64,000 nt of DNA from a virus. Below, piece by piece: positions 22,802-32,422 of the stretch. The stretch spans positions 1 to 64,000 of IMG/VR virus record IMGVR_UViG_3300042874_000086; one strand, given 5' to 3'. The notes below the pieces were generated by a model. That model saw only the letters and a list, made by a program, of their open reading frames with translations, did no database searches and was not told where the DNA came from. Position 1 is the stretch's first letter; the number at the start of each line of letters is the position of its first letter. Both the position numbers and the translations under genes were made by a program.

Positions 22802-23416
22802 ATGCGGCAAACGCTAGGTGACGGTACCGCAGACTTATTAAAACTAAGCCAATCGTTTCGACTAAGTTTAGAGAAAATTACAAAAGCAACCGCCAGGTCT
22901 TTCTTTAATGAGAGTAAAAAGTCCATTAACTCTTGGGAACACACAGTCTATAAACTGCTTAGCAAAAGAGTTAGTTCTGCTATTGTAAAAGGTAGGAGGC
23001 AAAGACCAGATGATAACCCACTCCCACACTATATACCAGACTCCCTATCTAAAAGTAAAGTAAAACTAAGGGACTCATTACACACATCATCAACTTTACA
23101 CTACACAGAGGCTGGTAATGCTTCAATATCTCTAAGTGCGTCTGTTGGTATAGTAGGAGGAGTTGAACTGCCCTCTGCTAAATATACTAATATGCCAGCC
23201 CCTAGTCGTAAAGATGGTTCTACTGCCTCGTGGGCGGGTTGGCACGACAAGGTTATGAGACCTACACAAGACGGCTGGAATGAGTTTACTGCGTCGTCAC
23301 GATTATCTAGTAACATAGGTATTTCCAATTTAGGAACTACTAGGCTTAAGTCTGTGTACGATATTATGGATGAGATATTATCTAACAGAAAATCTTTACC
23401 CACTAGAAGGTTATAG
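22802..23416 (+). CDS. Probable head-closure or tail-completion protein
   Basis: Basic helical N-terminal half (FRLSLEKITKATARSFFNES) and a central PAPSRKDGS...SWAGWHDKVM region. Lies between the connector and tail-terminator genes, where siphophages encode stopper/neck and HK97 gp10-like completion proteins. No clear family signature. Confidence 0.55.
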   Translation: MRQTLGDGTADLLKLSQSFRLSLEKITKATARSFFNESKKSINSWEHTVYKLLSKRVSSAIVKGRRQRPDDNPLPHYIPDSLSKSKVKLRDSLHTSSTLHYTEAGNASISLSASVGIVGGVELPSAKYTNMPAPSRKDGSTASWAGWHDKVMRPTQDGWNEFTASSRLSSNIGISNLGTTRLKSVYDIMDEILSNRKSLPTRRL

Positions 23417-23418
23417 TT

Positions 23419-23829
23419 ATGCGTATTGAAATTATTGAGTCACTAATAGCTGACTTAGAAAGAACTAAAAAGTTTAGAAAAATTTATAAGAATACTATAC
23501 CTATGTGGAATGAAGTAAAAGACTTCCCGGCAGTTGGTGTTGTATATGAATCAGACCAAATGGATAGGTCAAACTTAGTTAATAGTAAAGCATTTACTTT
23601 AGCTACTATTCCTATTTTTGTTTATAATAAACAAAGAGGGTCTGATGTAGAAGATAACTTATCAGAACTAGTTGAGGTAGTACAGAAGGTTGTTGAATCT
23701 AATCAACTACTTAAAACACAAACTATTGAAGCAATGATTACAGATTTTAAGAGGGATGGTGGTATGTTAATGCCATACTCTGTTGCCCAGCTTATTCTTA
23801 AAGTAAAATATATTAAAAGGCTAGTTTAA
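23419..23829 (+). CDS. Probable tail terminator protein
   Basis: 136 aa with the alpha/beta rhythm of gpU-like terminators: N-terminal helix, WNEVKDFPAVGVVYES strand, NSKAFTLATIPIFVYNKQ strand, helix LSELVEVVQKVVES and C-terminal strand LILKVKYIKRLV. Position just before the major tail protein fits. It starts two bases after the previous stop. Confidence 0.65.
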   Translation: MRIEIIESLIADLERTKKFRKIYKNTIPMWNEVKDFPAVGVVYESDQMDRSNLVNSKAFTLATIPIFVYNKQRGSDVEDNLSELVEVVQKVVESNQLLKTQTIEAMITDFKRDGGMLMPYSVAQLILKVKYIKRLV

Positions 23830-23846
23830 CACTATCTCTAAATCTT

Positions 23847-23855
23847 AACGATAAT
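23847..23855 (+). promoter_or_regulatory. AACGATAAT element upstream of major tail protein
   Basis: AACGATAAT begins 38 nt before the start codon at 23885, in a 55-bp intergenic gap; variant of the TACGAT(A/T)AT element. Confidence 0.45.
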
Positions 23856-23884
23856 AGTTTGATTTAACTTAAAGGACATAACAC

Positions 23885-24913
23885 ATGGCGATTTATCGTT
23901 CTAATAGTGCCGTATATGCTATTCTAAAAGAAGCAACTTTTAACGCTGGCGGTACTTTCACAAACGCAGACGTTGTTGAGGTAACTTCAGATACTTCAAT
24001 GAAACCTGAGGGAGATTCTATTGAGCGTAAAGCTATTAAGAACTCATTCCTTGGGCAACCTAAAATGGCTGGTAAAATCTATGGTTCTGGAACTGTAGGT
24101 GTTGAGCTTATTCCATTGGGTGGTGCATCAAAAGACCTTAATGGTTCAGATATCCTTGAGGTTGCTCTTGGTATTCGTGAAGAAGCCGGGCTTGCTACTG
24201 GTGCATTTATTGGTTACTCTGACGCTGGTGTAACACCCGCTAAGAAAATTTATGAAGCTGTAGCTACTGAGACTAGTACTGCTGTATTATATAAATTGGC
24301 AAAACCTTGTGGTAGCCAACCATCATTGTCAATCAAACAGTTTCTTGGTTGTGACACTGGGGATAGTCAATCTATCACTTACACTGGTATTGTACCTTCT
24401 TCTGTTAAGTTTGACTTCCCAACAGCTGACTTGGCTACGATTTCTTTTGATGTTGGTGCCTCTGGTTATACTACTGCGGCTGGTGGAGCTATCCTTACTG
24501 GTACTGCAATTGTAGAAAACCCGTATGTTGGTAAAAATGCTACATTTACTGTAGATAATGTTGAGTATGAGGCAACAAACCTTTCATTCTCTATTGAGAA
24601 TACTGTAACTGACCGTGAGGCTATTACAAGTGAAGGTATTACATCTAAAGCTGTTACCAAAAAAATGGTAAAAGGTTCTTTGTCAGTTGTATTTGAAAAC
24701 TACGATGAGTTGAATAAATTCAAAAATAACACAGACGCTGCTATCTACCTAGAAATGGTTTCTGGTACACACAAATTTGCAATCTATTTCCCACGTGCTC
24801 GTTACACCGCGGTTAATATTGAAGACGCAGATGGTATCCTTGAAAACAAAATTGAGTTTGAGGCGTATGAAGATGCGACTCTTGGAGAAGCTGTTTACAT
24901 CGCACACATGTAA
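23885..24913 (+). CDS. Major tail (tube) protein
   Basis: 342 aa, beta-rich, with TSDTSMKPEGDSIERKAIKN near the start, typical of siphophage tube proteins (E.K......G......SG..G.EL). Central VENPYVGKNATFTVDNVEYE and C-terminal ARYTAVNIEDADGILENKIE. Codon use shows the same high-expression bias as the capsid gene. It follows the terminator gene and precedes the chaperone pair, and a hairpin terminator follows it. Confidence 0.83.
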   Translation: MAIYRSNSAVYAILKEATFNAGGTFTNADVVEVTSDTSMKPEGDSIERKAIKNSFLGQPKMAGKIYGSGTVGVELIPLGGASKDLNGSDILEVALGIREEAGLATGAFIGYSDAGVTPAKKIYEAVATETSTAVLYKLAKPCGSQPSLSIKQFLGCDTGDSQSITYTGIVPSSVKFDFPTADLATISFDVGASGYTTAAGGAILTGTAIVENPYVGKNATFTVDNVEYEATNLSFSIENTVTDREAITSEGITSKAVTKKMVKGSLSVVFENYDELNKFKNNTDAAIYLEMVSGTHKFAIYFPRARYTAVNIEDADGILENKIEFEAYEDATLGEAVYIAHM

Positions 24914-24920
24914 GCTACCT

Positions 24921-24935
24921 GAGGGCAAAGCCCTC
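24921..24935 (+). terminator. Hairpin after major tail protein
   Basis: GAGGGC-AAA-GCCCTC followed by ATATTTG; 6-bp GC-rich stem. Probably a partial terminator, parallel to the one after the capsid gene. Confidence 0.65.
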
Positions 24936-24963
24936 ATATTTGATTAAACCTTAGGAGAAAAAA

Positions 24964-25389
24964 ATGCCACTAGTTGTTTCCACAAAAAAAGATGAATCAT
25001 TTGAATACGTACCTGTACTATTCCGAGGTGATGAAGAGCCGTTCACTGTAAAAATTAAGCGTATTGATGCCCGTAGTTTTGCTAAACTTGAAGACGGGTT
25101 AACAAAAATTAATCAAGAAGATTCTACTATTTCTTTTGCTTCTGGCTCATTCAATTGGAACGTTGTAAAACGTGGAGTACTTGGGTGGTCTAATGTAACT
25201 GATGAGAATGGGGCACTTCTTAAATTTAAGAAAGACGCTAACGGGTTTATGGATGACTCCTCTATTGAAGTCCTACCCCTTGATATAATCAGTGAAATTG
25301 CTACTACTATTGCTTCTATTACTAGAACTCCAGAACATACTGCCTTATTCCTAGGGCAGTCTGAGGTTACTAGTGATTCCGATTCATAA
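24964..25389 (+). CDS. Tail assembly chaperone (gpG-like)
   Basis: 141 aa between the tube protein and tape measure, the standard place for the gpG chaperone. It reads FEYVPVLFRGDEEPFTVKIK early and DIISEIATTIASITRTPEHT late, the latter resembling the helix before frameshift sites. Its last 17 bases overlap the next open frame, as in gpG/gpGT pairs. Confidence 0.7.
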   Translation: MPLVVSTKKDESFEYVPVLFRGDEEPFTVKIKRIDARSFAKLEDGLTKINQEDSTISFASGSFNWNVVKRGVLGWSNVTDENGALLKFKKDANGFMDDSSIEVLPLDIISEIATTIASITRTPEHTALFLGQSEVTSDSDS

Positions 25390-26050
25390 AGTAACTTACT
25401 TCTATACGCCTCAGGTATACTTGGATTCGTCCTTACCTGAGGTTACAGTTGTTTACAATACCCTTTCTAATTCCCAACTAAAATCAGCAGACTTTGTATA
25501 TTCCAGTGGTAATTATAAAGAGTACGTATATAGGGTATGTGAGTTTGCTATTAGTAAGATTGAAACAGTAGACGGTGATACACTAACAATTAATAGTCTA
25601 CCCTCTAGTTTACTGTCAAATATAGCTAATGAGATTATTAAGACCTCCACACTCAGCCCTGAGGATATGGATAAGATTGAAACATCATTATCTGTGTTTT
25701 TCTCTGAGCAATTATCTTCTGATACTTGGAAATGTGATATTTGCAAACAGAAGCGTTTAGATAATACACGTAATTGTGGTTTTAAACAAGATGCTCCACA
25801 CAACCCTGATTTTAAGATTATGGTTAATAAAACTATCTATACGCATTGCCCTATTTTTGATGTAGACAATAACATAATATCATCTGGTATCGAGGCGTAT
25901 AACGTACTAAAAGGTAGATTTTTGCCAGATTCTGGGGGTTGGGCAGACCAGACCCAGGCGTTTACCATACTATCTGTTATTGTAAATAATAAGATTGAAG
26001 AGAGAAATAAAATACAAATGGATAAAATGTTAAAAGAAAATAAAAGGTAG
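25373..26050 (+). CDS. Second tail chaperone-region protein (gpT-like) with Cys motif
   Basis: 225 aa in the +1 frame relative to the chaperone. GTG start has GAGG 6 nt upstream, so separate initiation is possible. The frame is open back only to 25355, so any frameshift fusion must occur between 25355 and 25386. Residues about 122-170 hold CDICKQKR...CGF...THCPIFD, a possible zinc site. Most gpGT fusions use a -1 shift; here +1 or -2 would be required. Confidence 0.65.
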   Translation: MIPIHKVTYFYTPQVYLDSSLPEVTVVYNTLSNSQLKSADFVYSSGNYKEYVYRVCEFAISKIETVDGDTLTINSLPSSLLSNIANEIIKTSTLSPEDMDKIETSLSVFFSEQLSSDTWKCDICKQKRLDNTRNCGFKQDAPHNPDFKIMVNKTIYTHCPIFDVDNNIISSGIEAYNVLKGRFLPDSGGWADQTQAFTILSVIVNNKIEERNKIQMDKMLKENKR

Positions 26051-26091
26051 CCCCCAATACGATTATAGGGTAATAAATCCCTAAAGGGCTA
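26048..26091 (+). promoter_or_regulatory. Nested hairpin covering the tape-measure ribosome-binding site
   Basis: TAGCCC (26048-26053) pairs with GGGCTA (26086-26091), and inside it TAGGG (26066-26070) pairs with CCCTA (26079-26083). The right arm contains AAAGGG, the only ribosome-binding site for the ATG at 26094. Confidence 0.5.
26058..26066 (+). promoter_or_regulatory. TACGATTAT element upstream of tape measure
   Basis: TACGATTAT then, after three bases, GTAATAAAT, 36 nt before the ATG; nearly identical to the element before the portal gene (17933), including the downstream half. Confidence 0.6.
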
Positions 26092-26093
26092 CA

Positions 26094-29000
26094 ATGGCTA
26101 ATACTTCAATTAATATAGACTTAAAGTTTACTGGACAGGGCCTAAGAGGTCTGGAATCGTCATTAGTAAGTTTAACAAAAGATACCCAGAAATTATCTAA
26201 AGCGTCGGAAACAATCTTTGCTGGGGACTTAACATCACTTAATAAAACAAAGAAGACTATTGATGGTTTAACTAATAATTTGGTTGGGTTATTTACTCAA
26301 TCGCAGGAAGTATCTAAAGCTCTGTCTATTATGGGTCAGGGACTAAAAGGAAAAGAGCTTAACGAGGCGACCTCAGGACTAAGCGCATCCCTAAGAAAAA
26401 TGGTTAAGTCTAGTAATCTAGAGGGTTTACACTCAGAGTACCTACGAATATCAAGAGCTATGGGGGATGTAAGTCTTACAACTAAGGGTTTACAGCAAGC
26501 ATTTGCTGGTACTACTGTTGGAATTAAAAATAATATAGAAAACACTATAAGTGCTTTAAAACAATTAGGAACTAATACTCAAACGTTATCTAATTTCAAA
26601 ACTAGACTGACGGAAGCAACTACTATTTTAAATAAAACAGGTGATAGTACTTATCTATCGAGAGTAAATAAAGACTTAGACGCTTCTTTAAAAAATACTT
26701 TAAAATTATATGACGCAAGTCAAAAGTTACAGTCTTTACAAATACAGACTAAACCTGTACAAACAGCAGTTGGTAATTTAGGAGCACTACAGCAAAAGAC
26801 TGCTTCTGGCACCGCAACCGGGCAGGACGTAACATTAGCCCTTAGGGAGTCCAGCAAGTTGTATGATGAAATTAGAGCGAAGGAAAAGGATTTGGAGGCT
26901 TCTAGAAGGGCTTCTAATAAGCTCCTTTCTGACAATATTGCATTACTGAAAGCACAAGAAACATCCCTTAAGACTACCATTACTAATAAATCGGGTGTTG
27001 CAACTCCTACCGACATTTCGGCAGCAAAAAATAAACTTACTGAAGTAACTGCCGAGATTACCAAACTATCTAACATAAAAGCCCCTGACGTTTTAGATAC
27101 TAGGAAAATTAACGCATTTAGTAAAACAGTTCAGGCAACTACTGCAGATGTTACTAAGTTAGCCGGAGAAGCCGCTAAGGTAAAGTTTGATGTTAACTTG
27201 TCAAAGGCCTTGTCTGACGCTAAGAAGTCTGCTGGACAACTAAGCTTGGAGATGCGTGATTTTCAAAAGTCTGCAGCTACAGGTGTTGCCAGCAGTTTAC
27301 AGTCTCTACGAGCACAAGCAAGCATAGTTAGGAACGACATAAGAAAGGGTAATGTACGACCGGAGGTGGCTAAAGAAGACTTAGAGTTACTTAATAAAAA
27401 GTTTAATCTGTTAAAACAATTAAATGATTTACAGTTAAAGACTAATGCAGCTACCGGAGTTATGTCTAACTCTGATATTGCTAAAGTAACCTCTGATATT
27501 GCCACGTTATCTAGGAGTGTATCAACTGCTACCGGACCCCTTGGTGTTTTTGCAGAGAGATTTAAAGAAATTAAGATAGCCGTTTCTGGTAAAATTACTT
27601 ATGACGCTGGGTATGATAGAATAACCCAATCTTACGAGAAACAAATATTAGCACTCAATAACCTAATAAATACAAAACAAAAATGGGCTAGTGACAAGAG
27701 TCTAGAGTTGGCTAGACAAAAAGTTAGAGAACTAGAGGACGCACTTAGGGGTGCAGAGGCTCGGAAAAGAGCATTTGATTCCGCTTTTTCAGCAGACCCA
27801 TCAACCGCAGTTAGGAGTGCTGCGTCCGAGGTAACTAGACTTAGGGGTGAACTAAATTCCGCTACTACCAGTGCTCGCACAGTATCTCAAGCACTGACCG
27901 AAATTTCTGGGGTTAAGTGGTTTACTAATATTGCCCAACGTGCGCTGGCGTACTCTGGTTTATTTGGTGGGATATATAGTGTCGTTAATACAATCCAAAA
28001 TGGATTGAAGTATGTTATTGAGTATGACCAAGCTATTCATACCCTATCCGCCGTTTTAGATATGAGCGCACTGTCAGCTGCAAGGCTAGAGGGTAATTTA
28101 GCTAAACTAGGTACACAATACGGCGGGGCTTTAAAAGATATTAATGAGGCCGCACTAACTTTAGGACGTGCTGGGATTGATAAAGCAGACGTTACTGAGG
28201 CCACCGAGGCTGTTATAAAAATGGCTAGACTTACAGGGGATACTTTTGCTACCTCCGCGTCTGCTATGATTACTTATAAGGAAGTTTTTGGGAAAGTTAA
28301 AGATACTAATACTGGACTAACCCCATCTATTGAAGATTTGGGTAATATGTTAGCATATATGGCTAACCAATCTCGGATGTCTACTCAAGATATTGGAACA
28401 TTCTCCAACTATGCTTTGGCCGCCGCTAAATCATCTGGTATGACGGCCGACGCGGTTAGTGCTATGGCAATTTCATTCTCTAATGCCGGGGTTAATGCTT
28501 CTACTATTGGTACACAAATTCGTAGGTTTTCTAGCGTTCTCGCCGAGACTTCTAGTGAGACTGTTAATTTCTTCGACTCTATTGGAGTAAGTCAAGAGAT
28601 GATGATGGCCCGTATGAAAATGGGTACAGAAGAGTCTAATAAAGCTATGGCGGAATTCGTGGGGAAACTAAAAGGTTTAACAGACGCGGAGTTTAGCCAA
28701 ATTACTAGAGGTATGGATATTCTTGCACTACAATCCCTTACTTTATTACGTAATAATGCTGACGAGTTCTTTAGACACCTACAAAAGATGCAAGGGGGTG
28801 TGGAAGGTGAGATTGATAAAGCTAACTTCATTACAGAAAGTTATGCTATTACGTGGGAAAAGTTAGGAAATACTCTAGCACTTTCTTTTAATCAAACTGT
28901 AGGTAACTTATTGCCTTTTGGTAAGGCTATGGTCGAGTTTGCTACAGGTGCTCTGAATACTTTTAATGATGTAGTTACAACCATAATCAAAAACTGGGAT

Positions 29001-32000
29001 ATGTTTAAAACTATATTTTTCTCCGTAATCGGAGTTGCTTCGGTAGCGGCAATATCCAGAATATCAATAGCCCTAGCTTCTGCTACATTTTGGGCTAGCT
29101 CCTTAGGTACGGCGTTAAGGGCAGCCCAGGCTACTATGTTATTTATGTCCCGTACACCAATGGGTATAGTTTTAAGTGCTGCTGTTATCGCTGCTGGTAG
29201 TTTATATGCGTTTATGAGAGATACTAAAGAGGAGGCTGCTGGGTTAGAGGTTGAGGTAGAAAAAGCTAAAGAGCAAATAAGGGAGTATATAGAGTTAAAA
29301 AATAAAGCCCTTAAAGACCAGAATACCGTAGAGGCTGCAAGGTTAGAGTTAGTTATTACGGCGAGACAAGCTGGGGTAGATAAATTAACTACTGCCATTA
29401 ATGTTAACTCTGCTTTACTGGAGGCTAAAAATTCTGCAAAAGAGGCTGAGGTATTTTTAACAGCATTTAGAGACCAAACATCCTCGGGAGTCCTAACTAA
29501 AGTTAGTGGTGAAAAAGCACAAACTGCTCTGGTTACTACAATAGATAGTCATATTACTACTTTGACTAAAACATTAGGTAAAGTAGATAAAGATGATAAA
29601 GAAAGAGCAAAAGCTATTCGTAGTTTTATTGACGAATTAGAGCTAAGTAAAAAAAGGGTACAACAGGGTGATTTTACTAGCGACGCTAATAAGAAGAATA
29701 TGGACAAGTGGGTTACTGCACTAGATACTATAACAAAAACTTCTGCACAACTATCTGAGTTCTTAATTAAAAACGTAAATCAGACTGGGACTAACCAATT
29801 TAAAAAGAGTGAACATTTTGACCCAAAACTTAGGGCACAGTACATGGATGTTTTGTTTCTCAAGAGTAAAATAGATACAGGTCAAAATACACTACCAGTT
29901 GGAATTAGAGACAACCTAATTAAGATGTCTGGGTATTTAGCTAATATATCGGCTGGTACTGGAAAAAATTACGACGTAACCAGTGCTTATGATTCTAGAC
30001 CCGGTAACGCCAATAGCCAACATCTTAAAGGGGCGGCTGTAGATATCCAAGGGAAAGAAAAAGAGATTACCGAGGCCGCTGGGTTAGAGGCTATGAGGTA
30101 TATTGCGTCCCACAGAGAGCTTTTTACTGGTATTGGCCAGGTTATTTTAGAAAAAGTACAATCAGGTAGGTATGTACTTCACATGGGGTTGGATGAAAAA
30201 GGACAAGGTACATCTTTTGCTAGGGGGTATCAACCAAAAGGTGGTAAATTACAAAACTACGAAAATTATAACCCACTTACAAATACTTATGCTACGAGTA
30301 AAAAAGGTGCGTCAGCTACTGCCCCATCTTTAAATAACTTACCATTAATACAAGACCCAAATACTGTTATAAAGTCATCCAGTGGGCTTGTCAGTATGAT
30401 AAGTGATGAATTCTTACAAAGTATTGAAAAGTATGCGTCAATACTTAAAGAAAACTTTACTAATAACCAAAATATTACTAAAGACTCTGGTGTATTATTA
30501 AATAAAATAACCAATACTATTGGTAAGATTGAGTCTAGCAGGGCGGTATCTTTACAAAAATTAATTGATTTTACCCCTACTGGTGCTAAGGAATTTGCTG
30601 AAGATTTTCGTATTAAAATTAGTAAAACTAAAGACCCCCTAGAGGCTCAGGAGGTTATTGGTAAGATAACTAAAGAGATAAATGCAGCCACTGCTAGTAT
30701 GACCGAGTCTGAGGCAAGTCCTTATAATGGTGTCATTGCAGCTATGAAGAAATTTGTTAAGTATTCAGAGGATATTAAAAATCTTAAAAAAACTTTTACT
30801 GAAGTACAAGCTATCGGTAAATTAGATACTACCGAACAGACAAAAGGACTAAACAATAAACTAAATGACCAACAACAAAAACATTTAGAAAATGTAAGTG
30901 CACTATCGTTAAATCTTTTGCAGTCTCAAGAAGAATATGATAGAGTATTAAATAACACCGTCTCTAATATGGCAGAGAGTGCAAAATTATCAGAACAAAT
31001 TTTACGTGAGACTGAATCACTAAAAACATCTGAAACTAGGTTAGAAGGTCTTACAAGACTCCGTGCAGAGCATTTAGATAAAATTGCGTACCACAATGCA
31101 AATAATGCAGGCGATAAAAAAGAGGAAGAGGCGTTAACAAAAAATCTTGCTAGGATTGATGGGGATATAGCGACTACGTCAGGGGTTATTGATAAACACC
31201 GGGAAAATATTCTAAAGAATACTGTAAGTTCTGTTAATGCACAAACCACAGAACTCAACTTACTAAGACAAATTAACAGGGAATACCAGGATTTCGCTAA
31301 CGAAAATAACTATCAAGCAAAAAACCAAGAAAGGTTATTACGCGTAGCTAACTCCCAAAAAGCTGGTAGTTTAGACCCTTATGGTATGGAAATTAATAGG
31401 CAAGATATTCAGTACGGCAGGGATACAAAAGCACTAGATGAGAAGTATGGGATGGGATATGATGAATTTAACCCTAACGTACAAACCACTCCTTGGTTAG
31501 CTAACCAAAAGGGTATTGAGGCTGGTAGACAAGGGGCTAATGCTGGAAAAGCCCTAATAGAAACTATCAATAAAGATTTTGACGCGGTAGCAAACACCAT
31601 ACAACAAAGAATGTCTACTATAGACGAGCGATATACAAATGAGTCTGCGTATAACCAATCTGGTTTAGATATAAATGCTGGGCAACAAAATGCTGATGGA
31701 AGCACTATGTATAATCCAGAAGAGCAGATGGCAATAAAAGCCGCACAAGATGAGCTAATGTTACAACAACGTGCGTCCATAGACGCTAGAATAATAGAAA
31801 TGGAGAGAGCCAAAGCTGACCTAATAGTTAATGAGAGGAAAAGGGTAGACACTATAGAGGCCGCCTCTTTTGGACTACGCTTAGGGCAAACTCAACAAAT
31901 GTTTGATAGTATGCAAAATATCGCCCAAACATACTATACGCTTTCAGGTAATAAGTCAAAAGCAGCCTTTAAAACTATGCAAGCACTGTCTGTTGCCACT

Positions 32001-32411
32001 ACTGTAATAAAAACATACGAAGCTGCACAAGCAGCTTATGCGAGTACCGTAGGTATCCCATATGTTGGTCCATACCTAGCCCCTGTGGCGGCTGCAGGTG
32101 CTATTGCGGCTGGTATGCAACAAGTTGCCCAAATAAAGGCACAAACCTTTCACACAGGGGGGTACGTAGCTAACGATAATAGAGCAGGTCTTAGAAGCGA
32201 CGAAGTTCCTGCTGTTTTACAGACTGGGGAATACGTGCTATCTAGAAACGACATGAAAGCAATTCAAGGGTCTTCTAAAGGAGTGGGGGTAAGTGCTCCT
32301 ACCCAACCTTCTGAGGTAGTGGTAGTTAATTCCATAGACCCTTCTATTGTTGAACAGTACCTTTCTTCTAGAGAGGGAAGACAGATAATTAATAATTCTA
32401 TTAAACGCTAA
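26094..32411 (+). CDS. Tape measure protein with internal M15-like peptidase domain
   Basis: 2105 aa, sets tail length and is injected with DNA. N-terminal ~900 residues are long coiled coils. Hydrophobic helices at about 965-1045 (WDMFKTIFFSVIGVASVAAI and following) are the membrane-crossing segment. Residues about 1285-1370 read SRPGNANSQHLKGAAVDI...VLHMG, the SxHxxGxAxD plus distal His of M15 zinc DD-peptidases, suited to cutting peptidoglycan during infection. The C-terminus has the common FHTGGYVAND...LQTGEYVLSR motif. GTG and ATG alternatives are not needed; AAAGGG precedes the ATG. Confidence 0.93.
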   Translation: MANTSINIDLKFTGQGLRGLESSLVSLTKDTQKLSKASETIFAGDLTSLNKTKKTIDGLTNNLVGLFTQSQEVSKALSIMGQGLKGKELNEATSGLSASLRKMVKSSNLEGLHSEYLRISRAMGDVSLTTKGLQQAFAGTTVGIKNNIENTISALKQLGTNTQTLSNFKTRLTEATTILNKTGDSTYLSRVNKDLDASLKNTLKLYDASQKLQSLQIQTKPVQTAVGNLGALQQKTASGTATGQDVTLALRESSKLYDEIRAKEKDLEASRRASNKLLSDNIALLKAQETSLKTTITNKSGVATPTDISAAKNKLTEVTAEITKLSNIKAPDVLDTRKINAFSKTVQATTADVTKLAGEAAKVKFDVNLSKALSDAKKSAGQLSLEMRDFQKSAATGVASSLQSLRAQASIVRNDIRKGNVRPEVAKEDLELLNKKFNLLKQLNDLQLKTNAATGVMSNSDIAKVTSDIATLSRSVSTATGPLGVFAERFKEIKIAVSGKITYDAGYDRITQSYEKQILALNNLINTKQKWASDKSLELARQKVRELEDALRGAEARKRAFDSAFSADPSTAVRSAASEVTRLRGELNSATTSARTVSQALTEISGVKWFTNIAQRALAYSGLFGGIYSVVNTIQNGLKYVIEYDQAIHTLSAVLDMSALSAARLEGNLAKLGTQYGGALKDINEAALTLGRAGIDKADVTEATEAVIKMARLTGDTFATSASAMITYKEVFGKVKDTNTGLTPSIEDLGNMLAYMANQSRMSTQDIGTFSNYALAAAKSSGMTADAVSAMAISFSNAGVNASTIGTQIRRFSSVLAETSSETVNFFDSIGVSQEMMMARMKMGTEESNKAMAEFVGKLKGLTDAEFSQITRGMDILALQSLTLLRNNADEFFRHLQKMQGGVEGEIDKANFITESYAITWEKLGNTLALSFNQTVGNLLPFGKAMVEFATGALNTFNDVVTTIIKNWDMFKTIFFSVIGVASVAAISRISIALASATFWASSLGTALRAAQATMLFMSRTPMGIVLSAAVIAAGSLYAFMRDTKEEAAGLEVEVEKAKEQIREYIELKNKALKDQNTVEAARLELVITARQAGVDKLTTAINVNSALLEAKNSAKEAEVFLTAFRDQTSSGVLTKVSGEKAQTALVTTIDSHITTLTKTLGKVDKDDKERAKAIRSFIDELELSKKRVQQGDFTSDANKKNMDKWVTALDTITKTSAQLSEFLIKNVNQTGTNQFKKSEHFDPKLRAQYMDVLFLKSKIDTGQNTLPVGIRDNLIKMSGYLANISAGTGKNYDVTSAYDSRPGNANSQHLKGAAVDIQGKEKEITEAAGLEAMRYIASHRELFTGIGQVILEKVQSGRYVLHMGLDEKGQGTSFARGYQPKGGKLQNYENYNPLTNTYATSKKGASATAPSLNNLPLIQDPNTVIKSSSGLVSMISDEFLQSIEKYASILKENFTNNQNITKDSGVLLNKITNTIGKIESSRAVSLQKLIDFTPTGAKEFAEDFRIKISKTKDPLEAQEVIGKITKEINAATASMTESEASPYNGVIAAMKKFVKYSEDIKNLKKTFTEVQAIGKLDTTEQTKGLNNKLNDQQQKHLENVSALSLNLLQSQEEYDRVLNNTVSNMAESAKLSEQILRETESLKTSETRLEGLTRLRAEHLDKIAYHNANNAGDKKEEEALTKNLARIDGDIATTSGVIDKHRENILKNTVSSVNAQTTELNLLRQINREYQDFANENNYQAKNQERLLRVANSQKAGSLDPYGMEINRQDIQYGRDTKALDEKYGMGYDEFNPNVQTTPWLANQKGIEAGRQGANAGKALIETINKDFDAVANTIQQRMSTIDERYTNESAYNQSGLDINAGQQNADGSTMYNPEEQMAIKAAQDELMLQQRASIDARIIEMERAKADLIVNERKRVDTIEAASFGLRLGQTQQMFDSMQNIAQTYYTLSGNKSKAAFKTMQALSVATTVIKTYEAAQAAYASTVGIPYVGPYLAPVAAAGAIAAGMQQVAQIKAQTFHTGGYVANDNRAGLRSDEVPAVLQTGEYVLSRNDMKAIQGSSKGVGVSAPTQPSEVVVVNSIDPSIVEQYLSSREGRQIINNSIKR

Positions 32412-32422
32412 AGGACATATAA

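Noticed and set aside
32170-32190. AACGATAAT inside the tape measure gene, and similar hits near 20331, 37771, 42954 and 50559
   Set aside because: These encode residues such as Asn-Asp-Asn in frame, so they are expected by chance in coding DNA.
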